A stretch of 37,774 nucleotides of DNA from Cerasicoccus frondis (GCA_031296915.1 JAVDPC010000043.1:1-37774); one strand, 5' to 3'. Shown: positions 23,135 through 31,544, numbered from the stretch's first letter. Numbers and translations: made by a program. The notes: generated by a model not told the origin, from the letters alone.

Positions 23135-24358
23135 ATGACCATTAGTGAGCTAAAGCAAAAACGCGCAGCACTCGTCAAAGACATGCGTGCGCTGCTGGAT
23201 AAAGCCAGCAAGGAAGGCCGCGACCTCAACGCGGACGAAACCACCAATTACGAAGCCATGGAGGCCGACGTTGAAAAACACGGCAAGCAGATCCAGCGCG
23301 CGGAAAATTTGGCTGCACTCGAAAACAACTTGCAGGGCGGCGGCCAAAGCCCTTACCAGCCCGAAATCGAAGGCGAGGCCGACGAGCAAGAAGGCCCACG
23401 CGCGAGCAAGGGCTACAATCTGGCGTTCTTCAACGGCTATGGCCGTGTGGGCAAGAACGGCATGAACCCGCAGCACTTCGCCGCGCTCCAAGTGGGCACG
23501 GATTCCGAAGGCGGCTACCTCGTGCCAACCTCGTGGGAGCTGGATTTGATCAAGGCCCTGCCAGAAATGAACGTCGTGCGCCGCTACGCCCGCGTGATGG
23601 CGACTGCCAGCGACCGCAACATCCCGGTGCGTGGCTCGCGTGCTGGCTTTACCTGGATCGACGAAGAGGGCGCCTACGGCAAGGACGATCCGGCCTACGG
23701 CAATCTCGTGCTCGGCGCACACAAGACCGGCGGCATCATCCAGGTGTCCGAAGAGCTTTTGCAGGACAACAGCTACAACCTTGCGGGCGAGCTGCAAATC
23801 GACGCCAGCGAAGAGTATGGCTACATCGAAGAGTCCGGCTTCTGCACGGGCAACGGGGTGGGCAAGCCTGTTGGTTTGTTTGCCACTACTGCCGTTGCGG
23901 GCGCGAACGTCACTGGCTACCAGGGCGCGATCAACGCCACGCCGGTTGTTACTGCCGACGACCTGATTGAAACCTTCCACGCTTTGGCTAAGCGCTACCG
24001 TGCGCGCGCCGTTTGGCTGACCAGCGATGCGATTGCCAAGCAGATCCGCAAGCTTAAGGACGGCAACGGCCAATACTTGTGGGCGCCATCTCTGCGCGAA
24101 GGCGAGCCCGACCGCCTGCATGGCCGTCCGTTCGAGGTCAGCGACAGCGCGCCGGTTCCAGCAGCCGAAGGAAAGTCCATCATCTTCGGCGATCTGAAGT
24201 ATTACCGCATTGTCGACCGCCTGGGCATGACGATGCAGCGCCTCAACGAGCTGTATGCGGAAAACGGCCAAGTGGGCTTCAAGTTCACCAAGCGCCTCGA
24301 CGCGAAGCTGACGCTCGCTGACGCGATCACCTTCTTCCAACACGGCGCCGCCGCTTAA
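23135..24358 (+). CDS. Major capsid protein, HK97 fold
   Basis: The 407-residue product has an N-terminal coiled-coil delta domain (about 1-65, ISELKQKRAALVKDMRALLD) that serves as scaffold and is removed by the protease. The HK97-type shell domain follows: GTDSEGGYLVPTSWE, IPVRGSRAGFTWIDEEGAY, IQVSEELLQDNSYNL, FCTGNGVGKPVGLF, and LTSDAIAKQIRKLKDGNGQY. The final strand is VGFKFTKRLDAKLT. Full length and all family landmarks are present. Confidence 0.94.
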   Translation: MTISELKQKRAALVKDMRALLDKASKEGRDLNADETTNYEAMEADVEKHGKQIQRAENLAALENNLQGGGQSPYQPEIEGEADEQEGPRASKGYNLAFFNGYGRVGKNGMNPQHFAALQVGTDSEGGYLVPTSWELDLIKALPEMNVVRRYARVMATASDRNIPVRGSRAGFTWIDEEGAYGKDDPAYGNLVLGAHKTGGIIQVSEELLQDNSYNLAGELQIDASEEYGYIEESGFCTGNGVGKPVGLFATTAVAGANVTGYQGAINATPVVTADDLIETFHALAKRYRARAVWLTSDAIAKQIRKLKDGNGQYLWAPSLREGEPDRLHGRPFEVSDSAPVPAAEGKSIIFGDLKYYRIVDRLGMTMQRLNELYAENGQVGFKFTKRLDAKLTLADAITFFQHGAAA

Positions 24359-24365
24359 CCCGGAG

Positions 24366-24391
24366 TGGGGCGCTTGGCAACAGGCGCTCCG
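24366..24391 (+). other. Strong hairpin just after the capsid gene
   Basis: TGGGGCGCTT (24366-24375) and AGGCGCTCCG (24382-24391) pair over 10 bp, counting G-T pairs, around the loop GGCAAC. There is no U-run after it, so it is not a classic terminator. It may stabilise the capsid mRNA or reduce read-through to the tail genes. Confidence 0.5.
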
Positions 24392-24415
24392 CGTTCCACA
24401 ACCAACATTAATCCA

Positions 24416-24580
24416 ATGAAGACTGTTAAAATCACCGCCAAGCAATCCTTCGTGCTGGGCGACAAGAAACTCGAAGCTGGCAAGGACTACGAGGTGTCCG
24501 AGCTCGACGCCAAGCGCCTGCTTCGGCGCGGCTGGGTTGCGCACGCCTCGGAAGCGCCAGCGAAGGGAAAGGGCAAGTAA
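24416..24580 (+). CDS. Small head/tail accessory protein
   Basis: Starting at 24416 gives 54 residues, MKTVKITAKQSFVLGDKKLE with a Lys-rich tail ending AKGKGK. The pattern (a strand carrying F-x-x-G, then K-x-Y-E-V-S-E-L-D-A-K-R-L) is seen in short phage proteins encoded after capsid genes, with unknown role. It ends 3 bp before the tail tube gene. Confidence 0.6.
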   Translation: MKTVKITAKQSFVLGDKKLEAGKDYEVSELDAKRLLRRGWVAHASEAPAKGKGK

Positions 24581-24583
24581 GCC

Positions 24584-25012
24584 ATGGGCGCGCAAAAGGC
24601 AAAGGGCTCCAAGTTCTACTACCACGATGGCAACGACTTTGTGGAGGTGGGTGACGTGGTGAACATCACGCCCGGTTCCACGACTTCGGAAACCATCGAC
24701 ACCACCTACATGGGCTCGGCGGATGACTTCCGCGAATCCATTCCCGGCTTGAAGGATGGCGGCGCGCTGAGCGTGACCCTTCATCTTGACCCGGATGCGA
24801 CGGGCGACGCGCAAAAGCACCACGTGCTACGCGGCCACGTCGAAGGCGATCAAAACGAACAATACCGCATTGGGTTCCCCGGCGGCCAACACATCACCTA
24901 CACCGCAACGCCTACGGAGTTCACGCCTGGCGGCTTGACCCCCGAGGGTAAGATGGAGCTTACCTTTGGCGCGAAGGTGTCGGGCAAACCGGCCTGGGGG
25001 GCAGCTGCCTAA
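24584..25012 (+). CDS. Tail tube (major tail) protein
   Basis: The 142-residue product has the order of lambda gpV/HK97-type tube proteins: VEVGDVVNITPGSTTSETID, then the S-x-D-x-R-E-S-I-P-G-L-K-D-G-G box and GALSVTLHLDPDATGD, followed by an ending with EFTPGGLTPEGKMELTFGAK. It would stack into the tail tube. It stands between the capsid and the connector gene, not just before the tail chaperone as is usual. Confidence 0.82.
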   Translation: MGAQKAKGSKFYYHDGNDFVEVGDVVNITPGSTTSETIDTTYMGSADDFRESIPGLKDGGALSVTLHLDPDATGDAQKHHVLRGHVEGDQNEQYRIGFPGGQHITYTATPTEFTPGGLTPEGKMELTFGAKVSGKPAWGAAA

Positions 25013-25042
25013 GTAGCGATTTTCTTGGTTCAGTAAACAGCA

Positions 25043-25678
25043 ATGGCCTGGGCGCGCTCATCCGGCTCGGGCCATTCACCACTTTTTCAATTCGTGCAAT
25101 TCACCCGCTACACCGAAGCCGACCGCGCGCAAGAGCCCATCACGCTCGAACGCGCGAAAGCGCATCTACGCGTCATCGACGACAGCGAAGACGACTTGCT
25201 CCGCGCATACATCGCGGCGGCCCGTGCGCATGTGGAGGCGCATTGCGGCATTCGGCTAATTGCGGCTACGGTCACGGCTTACGGCGCGAAGCTGCCCGCT
25301 GGCGGTCAGTCGATTACATTGCCCGTGGCGCCCGTGCTGAGCGTGGCCAGCGTGGAAACCCTGGCCGAAGGCGCGGAGGATTACGCAGCGCTGGATGCGG
25401 ATGATTTCCGTCACCTCGAAGGCAGTAATCGCGTGCAGTTAGACGCAAACTTTGCATCGCAAAGCTTAGCCGCGCGTGACGACGCCGTGCGCATCATCTA
25501 CACCGCAGGCTACGGCGCGGACGCGGGCAAAACGCCCGCCAGCCTCGTCACCGCGTTGTTGTTTCTGGTGGCGCATTACTTTGAAAACCGCGTGCCGGTG
25601 GTCATCGGCGCATCCGCAGTCGAGCTGCCGCTCGGCGTGCAGTCGCTGCTGCGTCCGTTCAAACAAATCCAAGTCTAA
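25043..25678 (+). CDS. Head-tail connector, HK97 gp6-like
   Basis: The 211-residue product carries the gp6-type motif PITLERAKAHLRVIDDSEDD followed by LLRAYIAAARAHVEAHCGIR, a central beta part, IIYTAGYGADAGKTP and LLFLVAHYFENRVPVVIG. Such proteins form a ring beneath the portal. The matching head-closure gene is some 4.7 kb further on, separated by fibre and lysis-type genes. Confidence 0.85.
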   Translation: MAWARSSGSGHSPLFQFVQFTRYTEADRAQEPITLERAKAHLRVIDDSEDDLLRAYIAAARAHVEAHCGIRLIAATVTAYGAKLPAGGQSITLPVAPVLSVASVETLAEGAEDYAALDADDFRHLEGSNRVQLDANFASQSLAARDDAVRIIYTAGYGADAGKTPASLVTALLFLVAHYFENRVPVVIGASAVELPLGVQSLLRPFKQIQV

Positions 25679-25681
25679 GCC

Positions 25682-26353
25682 ATGGCCGCCATTAAAAAAC
25701 GTATTCGTATCCCTTGCAGCTTGACCAATCCGAGTAGCGTGATTGACGACCTGACCAACGCCATTCCCGCTCACTACGCAGGTAATGACGTTGACTTCGA
25801 ACTCGCTATATTCAGCGGGGAGGACTTGCAGGCAGCAGCAGACATTTCGCTGATCACCTTTCAGATTAAAGCGCTGGGCGGCGGGGGCGGCGCACCCGCT
25901 CCAGGTTCAACTGCATTGATGCAGGTAGTCGTAGTCAATGGCGATTTAGACGCTGATTGTGACGCAGACAGCTGGAATGAGGGCACTAAGCAGCAGGCCG
26001 TCGTAAGCTTTGCCGCCGATGATGTGATTAATGCTGCTGGCACTTATTGGCTGGTGGTCGCCATTACCGACCAGCTTGGCAACACCTCAATTGCCGCTGC
26101 TGGAAACATCAGCATCAAGGAAGATGGCTTTGGTAGCACCGACGACCCGGAGCCAATCGACAATTACCTCGATGCCTCAGTTGGTGATACGCGCTACCCG
26201 CTGCGATCACCGGCCAATGGCAACTACCGGATCAATGGCGCGGTGCTTCAGCTTATCGATCCGGACACCGGCCTTTGGCACGACCTCTTCGTTGACACCA
26301 ACAACGGAACCGAACCACCACGCCTCCGCCTGGCCGACGTAGGCGAAGCCTAA
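25682..26353 (+). CDS. Possible tail or baseplate accessory protein
   Basis: The 223-residue product has beta-rich N-terminal strands (DVDFELAIFSGEDLQ), a Gly-rich loop (KALGGGGGAPAPGS) and an Ig-like run AGTYWLVVAITDQLGN, ending with DTRYPLRSPANGNYRI. The first half resembles upper-baseplate or fibre-base proteins in general pattern. It starts 3 bp after the connector and precedes the LamG fibre gene, so a receptor-binding complex is plausible. Confidence 0.6.
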   Translation: MAAIKKRIRIPCSLTNPSSVIDDLTNAIPAHYAGNDVDFELAIFSGEDLQAAADISLITFQIKALGGGGGAPAPGSTALMQVVVVNGDLDADCDADSWNEGTKQQAVVSFAADDVINAAGTYWLVVAITDQLGNTSIAAAGNISIKEDGFGSTDDPEPIDNYLDASVGDTRYPLRSPANGNYRINGAVLQLIDPDTGLWHDLFVDTNNGTEPPRLRLADVGEA

Positions 26354-26365
26354 CTTTTCCAACCC

Positions 26366-28267
26366 ATGAAACAACGCATCATCCTCGCCCTCGCATTGGC
26401 GCCGCTCATTGCGGCCGCGCAATACGTCCCACCCACCAGCAGCTACGACGTCGTCACCGTCGACGGATCCGGCGTCGTGCAAACGCCGTCCACGCTGTGG
26501 ACCGCTAACGCCGCTAGCCTGGCTTCGGCGCTGGGCGGCAGCTTTTACACTGAAGCGGAAATCGATGATTTCTTCGACGATCCTTCGATCTCGAATGCGG
26601 ATTCGGAGAACTGGTATGATTTTCTCGAACTGGGCAGCGCCTCTCAAGTCGGCATCGCTACGGTCATTACAGACTCTGACGCCAGCGTCGCCACGCCTGG
26701 CGCGGTCTATGACTACGCCCAGCCATTGGACGCTGATTTGACCACGCTTGCCGCTGCGAACAACAGCGCCACATTGGCCACGCTTAGTGGCAGCTACTAC
26801 ACCGATGCCGAAATCGACGCCATCGAGGCCGCTCTGGAGCGTTTGGACTATGGGCGGGCTTCGCGTCCAGGAGTGTGGCTTGATAGCTCAGTCCCAGCTA
26901 CTTGCGCCCTCCCTAATGGCTTCGCTAATTTTGGCGCGGGCAGTTGGTCGATGGTGATTGATGTAGAGGTCGAAGATTGGACACCCGCAAGCACGGTTGC
27001 GCTCATCCGAACACATGGTAGCGGAAATAACCGGATTCTGATCAACATGCTGTCCGGCGGTGGTCTGAATATGTCCTATATCGACTCTGGCGGCAGTTCG
27101 ACGCTCTTGAATGTCGGTGATTTTTCTGCGCTATCGGGAGCGCATCATTTGGTCTTGGTCGATGATCGAACCACACTAAGCCTGTATGTCGATGGTGTGT
27201 TGAATGACAGCGTAAGTTCGTCGGCAGTGGGTTCCATCGACCTCGGAGATAGTAATTCCAATGATGGCGATTTACGGTCCAACTCTGTTTTTGGGGATAC
27301 CATTTACCGCGCCTTTGCAACTTTTAACGAAGAGCTCAGCAGCAGTGAAACCACCGAACTTTACCAGAGCGGCTTGGAAGCCTTCTTCGCGGCGCATCCC
27401 GCGTATGCATCGAGCACCAACCCGGCCGGAGACATCACACTTCCAACTGCGACCGCTGACAGCATGGAAACCTTTACTGACGCATCGTCCACTGGTTTCA
27501 CGGCGGAAAATACCGCTGGCACTGGCACTGCGGGGTGGGTTTTGCCAGTCACCATAGCCGCTGGGACAACGCTAATTTGCGAGTTCGATTTGGACGTTGT
27601 CAATGAGTCGCCTCAGCTTGCCTTACGTTCCACGGTTGGGGGTGTAATATCTGTGGTCACTTCGGTAAGCAACACTGAGACGTTTACGACCACTGGCAGC
27701 AAATCAGTCGAGATTACGTCGACAGGAAACAGTAACGTGCTTTCGTTCTCGGAGGGCAATACGCCCTCATCGTTTGAAGTCAGCAATTTTACGGTTCGCG
27801 TTAAGGGCGTGGTGGCAGCCTATCCGCTGGATGAGGGAATCGGGTATCAAGTCCGCGACATGTCTGCCAATTATAACGATGGGCTGATTTCGGCCTCTGG
27901 ATTTAGCCATTTGATTCCCAAAACATCTGGCTATATCCGAGCATTCGGCGTCGATGCCTACAACGGCGGATCGGGCAATGTAGAACTGTTGTCCAGCTCG
28001 CGGGATATTTTACCAACTGGAGCTGCACTAGTAACTGGCTGTAGCGTCTTAGGGGGCGATTCGGTTTCGGATATTGATTTCCTGCGATCCGACCGGTCAA
28101 CAACCTCTGCTCTAGCTGATTCGACAGAAGCACTACCTGCCAACGGAGCCTTATTTTTAGCGCCCTCCTCAGCCCAGCGTTTAACGCGGAATAACATAGT
28201 AGTTAATTCCACAGACTCCGACGCCACAGCTATGGATTTCCGCGTTGATTATATACTCACCGAATAA
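26366..28267 (+). CDS. Fibre-like protein with LamG domain and signal-peptide-like N-terminus
   Basis: The 633-residue product starts MKQRIILALALAPLIAAAQY, a good Sec signal peptide, which is odd for a virion protein. Two fibre-type repeats follow, GGSFYTEAEID (57-67) and SGSYYTDAEID (141-151). Residues about 190-345 form a LamG/concanavalin-like fold (HHLVLVDDRTTLSLYVDGVL). The rest is Thr/Ser-rich, beta-type, with FTVRVKGVVAAYPLDEGIGY. It may bind host surface glycans. It might also be made by the lysogen and exported as a surface protein. Confidence 0.75.
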   Translation: MKQRIILALALAPLIAAAQYVPPTSSYDVVTVDGSGVVQTPSTLWTANAASLASALGGSFYTEAEIDDFFDDPSISNADSENWYDFLELGSASQVGIATVITDSDASVATPGAVYDYAQPLDADLTTLAAANNSATLATLSGSYYTDAEIDAIEAALERLDYGRASRPGVWLDSSVPATCALPNGFANFGAGSWSMVIDVEVEDWTPASTVALIRTHGSGNNRILINMLSGGGLNMSYIDSGGSSTLLNVGDFSALSGAHHLVLVDDRTTLSLYVDGVLNDSVSSSAVGSIDLGDSNSNDGDLRSNSVFGDTIYRAFATFNEELSSSETTELYQSGLEAFFAAHPAYASSTNPAGDITLPTATADSMETFTDASSTGFTAENTAGTGTAGWVLPVTIAAGTTLICEFDLDVVNESPQLALRSTVGGVISVVTSVSNTETFTTTGSKSVEITSTGNSNVLSFSEGNTPSSFEVSNFTVRVKGVVAAYPLDEGIGYQVRDMSANYNDGLISASGFSHLIPKTSGYIRAFGVDAYNGGSGNVELLSSSRDILPTGAALVTGCSVLGGDSVSDIDFLRSDRSTTSALADSTEALPANGALFLAPSSAQRLTRNNIVVNSTDSDATAMDFRVDYILTE

Positions 28268-28272
28268 CAATC

Positions 28273-28848
28273 ATGAGCACCCAACTTGACACCGTAACCA
28301 CTAGCGGCCTGCACTTCAAAAAGGGCGGCGGCTTCCACAAACAACCGTTGCCAGTGCCCTTAGAGCCCGGTGCAAAGGACGGCGTTTGGCATCCCGAAAC
28401 GCTGACGCTCGCTTACGTCACCGAAGACGAACAGGACGTAATCACTGAGCACGAGCTCGTCCTCACACAGCAGCAGATTGACGACGCGGCGGCCATGGTT
28501 GGCGCGTTCGATTTGTCCGCTGCACAGGCTGCCAAGCGTGACGAAATAGCGGAAGCCTGTGAGGCGGAATACTCGGCGGACATCGAAGTGGAAGGCATTC
28601 CGTTTCGGACGCATTTGGAGGCACGGGCCGATGTCAACGACCTGATCAACCTCTTAGCCCCGCTAGAAGTTTACGCGAACTACAAATGCGCTGACGGCGT
28701 TTTCCGCGACATCACGCGCGAGCAATTTCTGGCTGGTTATCAGGCAGCAATGGCCCGCAAGTCTGCCGCATTTACCAAGCGCAAAACGCTGACTGACGCC
28801 ATCGACGCCGCCAGCACGCAAGCCGAATTGGAGGCCATTAACTGGTAA
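28273..28848 (+). CDS. DUF4376-like fibre-associated protein
   Basis: The 191-residue product has an N-terminal part with short beta strands and a C-terminal helical part (about 90-191): AAKRDEIAEACEAEYSADIE, ARADVNDLINLLAPLE, FLAGYQAAMARKSAAFTKRK and a last helix ending in ELEAINW. This layout is that of DUF4376 domains found in fibre-assembly or tail-accessory genes. It lies 5 bp after the LamG gene. Confidence 0.65.
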   Translation: MSTQLDTVTTSGLHFKKGGGFHKQPLPVPLEPGAKDGVWHPETLTLAYVTEDEQDVITEHELVLTQQQIDDAAAMVGAFDLSAAQAAKRDEIAEACEAEYSADIEVEGIPFRTHLEARADVNDLINLLAPLEVYANYKCADGVFRDITREQFLAGYQAAMARKSAAFTKRKTLTDAIDAASTQAELEAINW

Positions 28849-28852
28849 TATC

Positions 28853-29305
28853 ATGCCTGAATTTATCGAGATACCTGAGCTAATTCCACTTGGCCGCGAT
28901 TGGTGGCTAATGGATGGTCGAGAAATTGTGCGTTGGGGTGAAGATGATGTAGACATCATCGAAGGCCCGATGATCACGGACGGACCAAGCATCCCGGTTT
29001 GGGCGCGTGCGGTTGTGCCTTGGCGTTCAATTCTGCTTTCAGGTCTCTGGCATGACGACAAGCGCGGCAAGAAGGGCATGGATGGCAAACCAGCGCGCAG
29101 CAATTTCGCGGTGGATGGAGAGTTCTTCGACCTCATCAAGCATGAAATGACTTACCGCCATCGTTACCCGGCGTTCAAAGCTTGGTGGACGGCGCTCATT
29201 TGCTACATCGCCGTGCGCCTTGGCACCTACACCAACTTTTCTGCTGACCCGCCCGAATGGGTCCGTCGGCGTGCTCAACAAGTAATCAATCAACGAAACA
29301 TATAA
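28853..29305 (+). CDS. DUF1353 protein, lysis-region candidate
   Basis: The 150-residue product has the DUF1353 landmarks: ITDGPSIPVWARAVVPWRSI, then LLSGLWHDDKRGKKG and SNFAVDGEFFDLIKHEM, and a hydrophobic ending (ALICYIAVRLGTYTNF). The H-D and D residues may bind metal. DUF1353 genes are frequent near phage lysis genes; their reaction is not established to my knowledge. No other endolysin is present, so this is the best candidate for cell-wall action, with low certainty. Confidence 0.78.
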   Translation: MPEFIEIPELIPLGRDWWLMDGREIVRWGEDDVDIIEGPMITDGPSIPVWARAVVPWRSILLSGLWHDDKRGKKGMDGKPARSNFAVDGEFFDLIKHEMTYRHRYPAFKAWWTALICYIAVRLGTYTNFSADPPEWVRRRAQQVINQRNI

Positions 29306-29309
29306 ACTC

Positions 29310-29999
29310 ATGAAAACACGTATCTTAACTCTCGCGGCCGCTGCTGCCGCTGTCTCCATCTTCGCCGGTTGCTCTACAAGCAATCCAGTTGCCGAGCAAT
29401 CGCCTGAGCAAACCGGCGCGGCTTACAATATGCCGATGCAAACCGATGCGACTGGCGCCACGCAAAAGCACACTGCAACACGTAACCTGAATAATCAGGG
29501 TGTGGCAACTTATCAGCTTTTGCCTAATGGCGCGATGGTTCCCATCGTAACCTTTGACCAAGGCATGAACTCGGACTTTGCCGCGCTGGCCGCCAAGGGC
29601 GTGACCATCGAGCAAGGTCTTTCTGTTCCCGTAAAGCTTGGCGGTGGTGAAGAGTTCCAGGGGCCGTTCGGGCAAAAGATCACGATCAACGAAGTGGATA
29701 AATCCAATACTGACGGCTACGCCGAGCAGTTGCAGGCGTCGATGGGCGGGCAAAATCAGCGCCTGTCCGAAGTCGCCAACGTCGTCAAAACAACCTACGA
29801 AGGCAAAGCCTTGGTAGTTGGCGCGTATTACGATGGCGTTGCGAAAGTCGGCGACAAAGTGAAGGAAATCAGCGGCCCAATTCTGGAAGCGTTTTCGCCT
29901 TACGCGGCAGCGGGTGGCGCCATCAAGCAAGTGGTGACCGTTTTCGACGAAAAGACGGGTGAAAAAACCACCGTAGTCGCCGACGTTACTGATTCCTAA
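29310..29999 (+). CDS. Lipoprotein, possible exclusion or lysis factor
   Basis: The 229-residue product starts with MKTRILTLAAAAAAVSIFAG followed by C21, a lipobox (FAGC), so it is a lipoprotein with a disordered start (SNPVAEQSPEQTGAAYNMPM). Residues about 60-180 are mixed alpha/beta (QGVATYQLLPNGAMVPIVTF). There is no recognised family. It is too long for Rz1. Phage lipoproteins often block superinfection or assist lysis; which applies here is unclear. Confidence 0.7.
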   Translation: MKTRILTLAAAAAAVSIFAGCSTSNPVAEQSPEQTGAAYNMPMQTDATGATQKHTATRNLNNQGVATYQLLPNGAMVPIVTFDQGMNSDFAALAAKGVTIEQGLSVPVKLGGGEEFQGPFGQKITINEVDKSNTDGYAEQLQASMGGQNQRLSEVANVVKTTYEGKALVVGAYYDGVAKVGDKVKEISGPILEAFSPYAAAGGAIKQVVTVFDEKTGEKTTVVADVTDS

Positions 30000-30019
30000 A
30001 CTTCAATCGGCTTAGACTC

Positions 30020-30190
30020 ATGGGTAAATGGCAAATTTGGGCGCTCATTGGCGTGCTGCTGCTCGCGCTGATTCTGACCTACAACGTAGTGATGATTCTT
30101 CTCGGGCAAGCGCCGCCATTTACACCATGGGACGAGCTTCAGCTGTTGGCCGCTATCGCCATTGGCTACATCGGACGCGCACTCAAATGA
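30020..30190 (+). CDS. Small two-helix membrane protein, holin candidate
   Basis: An ATG at 30020 opens a 56-residue product with one clear helix (IWALIGVLLLALILTYNVVM, 6-25) and a second hydrophobic stretch (LLAAIAIGYIGRALK, 42-56). Its stop overlaps the next start by 4 bp. Two small membrane proteins in tandem after a lipoprotein suit a holin/antiholin pair. Confidence 0.6.
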   Translation: MGKWQIWALIGVLLLALILTYNVVMILLGQAPPFTPWDELQLLAAIAIGYIGRALK

Positions 30191-30363
30191 ACCTCAATCC
30201 ACTCACAAGCATCTTCGACCGCGTGCTGCTGGCTGCCGCTGGCGGGCTGAGCCTGATGAACATCCTCATGCACGTGCAAGTGCTGGTCGGCATTGTGGGC
30301 GGCCTGCTGACCATCGTGCTGCTTGTCATCAAAATTCGCAAAGAGAACCGCTCCCCCAAATAG
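30187..30363 (+). CDS. Small membrane protein, holin candidate
   Basis: The 58-residue product has hydrophobic segments at 13-29 (VLLAAAGGLSLMNILM) and 30-48 (VQVLVGIVGGLLTIVLLVIK) and a basic end (KIRKENRSPK), the topology of small class II-type holins. It is coupled to the preceding membrane protein (ATGA). The head-closure gene starts 1 bp after its stop. Confidence 0.6.
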   Translation: MNLNPLTSIFDRVLLAAAGGLSLMNILMHVQVLVGIVGGLLTIVLLVIKIRKENRSPK

Positions 30364-30364
30364 T

Positions 30365-30682
30365 ATGAATCCCGGGCTTTTAGATCGGCGCATCACCATT
30401 CAGCGCGAAACGACTGCAGCGGACGAATTCGGGCAGGCGGTTGCGACGTGGAAAAACTGGTTGATCAACGTGCCCGCCCGGCGCATGGAATCACCTGGTA
30501 GCGAGCCCGAGCAGCAGAACCGCCAACGGTCTAAGCGGCGGGTGCTCTTCTGCATTCGTTACGTGGCGGGCGTCACGGATTCGCATCGTGTGGTGTATGA
30601 GGGGCAGACGCTGGAAATTTTATCGGTTATCGAAATCAAGCGCCGCGCGTTTCTGGAAATAACCTGTGAAGGCAACGGTTGA
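30365..30682 (+). CDS. Head closure/adaptor protein (SPP1 gp16 / HK97 gp7-like)
   Basis: Starting at 30365 gives 105 residues: LLDRRITIQRETTAADEFGQ followed by a central W and R-rich part, then the strand set RVLFCIRYVAGVTDSHRVVY and EGQTLEILSVIEI ending in FLEITCEG. This is the usual beta-barrel pattern of head-tail adaptor proteins that close the filled head. It overlaps the next gene by 1 bp. Confidence 0.85.
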   Translation: MNPGLLDRRITIQRETTAADEFGQAVATWKNWLINVPARRMESPGSEPEQQNRQRSKRRVLFCIRYVAGVTDSHRVVYEGQTLEILSVIEIKRRAFLEITCEGNG

Positions 30683-31143
30683 TGGCAGTGGAATTTGAAA
30701 TGACACTGACGGGCGACCTGGAGCTGGACAAGTTCATTGCCGGGCTCGCACAGTCTGGGCAGAACCGCATCATGCGCCCCGGAGTGCGTGCTGGCGCCAG
30801 CGTGATCAGCAAGGCTGCGAAGCAGAAGGCGCGTCGCTTCAAGCGCACAGGACAGTTGGCCAAAGCTATTGGCGTATCCAAAGTTAAGACGTATCCAGGT
30901 GGCGCGGTGTTTGCGGCGGTTGGCCCGCGCACGGGCTTTAAAATGATTTTCGAGGGTAAGCCCGTGAACCCTACGCAGTACGCGCACCTCGTGGAATTTG
31001 GCACGGCGCACAGCGAGGCCAAGCCGTTTCTACGACCGGCTTTTGACCTGGAGCAGGGCAGGGCGATTGCCGCCTCGCAACTGGCCGCCGTGAAAGCCGT
31101 TGACAAAGAAGTCGACCGTTTGCGCAAGAAAGGAACGCGCTGA
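30682..31143 (+). CDS. HK97 gp10-like tail component
   Basis: The 153-residue product starts in a TGATG overlap. SVISKAAKQKARRFKRTGQL and the later YAHLVEFGTAHSEAKPFLRP (V-E-F-G-T with P-F-L-R-P) are the hallmarks of the gp10 family, which takes part in joining head and tail. It is followed directly by the tail-terminator gene. Confidence 0.88.
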   Translation: MAVEFEMTLTGDLELDKFIAGLAQSGQNRIMRPGVRAGASVISKAAKQKARRFKRTGQLAKAIGVSKVKTYPGGAVFAAVGPRTGFKMIFEGKPVNPTQYAHLVEFGTAHSEAKPFLRPAFDLEQGRAIAASQLAAVKAVDKEVDRLRKKGTR

Positions 31144-31544
31144 TGGCTGACGCATTACACGAAAAACTTTGCGCCAAACTGAAGGGCGACGCCGCGCTTA
31201 AAGCATTGGTGGTCGACCGCATTTTCCCGCTTGCTACACCGAAGAACACTGAGCGCCCGCTGCTCACTTATCGCGAAATTTCCGGCGTAATCGACCACGA
31301 TCTCGACGGTCCTAGCGGCTTGCGCGAGGCGCGCTTGCAGCTAGACGCCTATGCGGAGCGCTACCGCGACATCATTGGCATTCGTCAGGCGCTCGATGCC
31401 CTGCTCGACAACTTTCGTGGCGACCTCGATGGGCAGGAAATTCAAGACCTGCGCTTGAGCTTTCCATCACAAGACCACGACCGCGAAGGCGAGAGCATAC
31501 TTTTTCACCAAGTCATTGAACTCAACGTAAGCTATATTGCATGA
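31143..31544 (+). CDS. Tail completion/terminator protein, DUF3168-like
   Basis: The 133-residue product has the DUF3168 order: LHEKLCAKLKGDAALKALVV, DRIFPLATPKNTERPLLTYR, then ARLQLDAYAERYRDIIGIRQ, and a final pair of strands. Members cap the tail tube and join it to the head. It overlaps the previous gene by 1 bp and the tail chaperone by 4 bp. Confidence 0.82.
   Translation: MADALHEKLCAKLKGDAALKALVVDRIFPLATPKNTERPLLTYREISGVIDHDLDGPSGLREARLQLDAYAERYRDIIGIRQALDALLDNFRGDLDGQEIQDLRLSFPSQDHDREGESILFHQVIELNVSYIA

Noticed and set aside
24375..24382. Further TGGCAACA copy
   Set aside because: It lies in the loop of the capsid hairpin, far from att sites; one copy is expected by chance in a window of this size.
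23150..24823. Leftward open frame of about 557 codons
   Set aside because: Antisense to the HK97 capsid and tail tube genes; composition is typical of a shadow frame in G+C-rich coding DNA.
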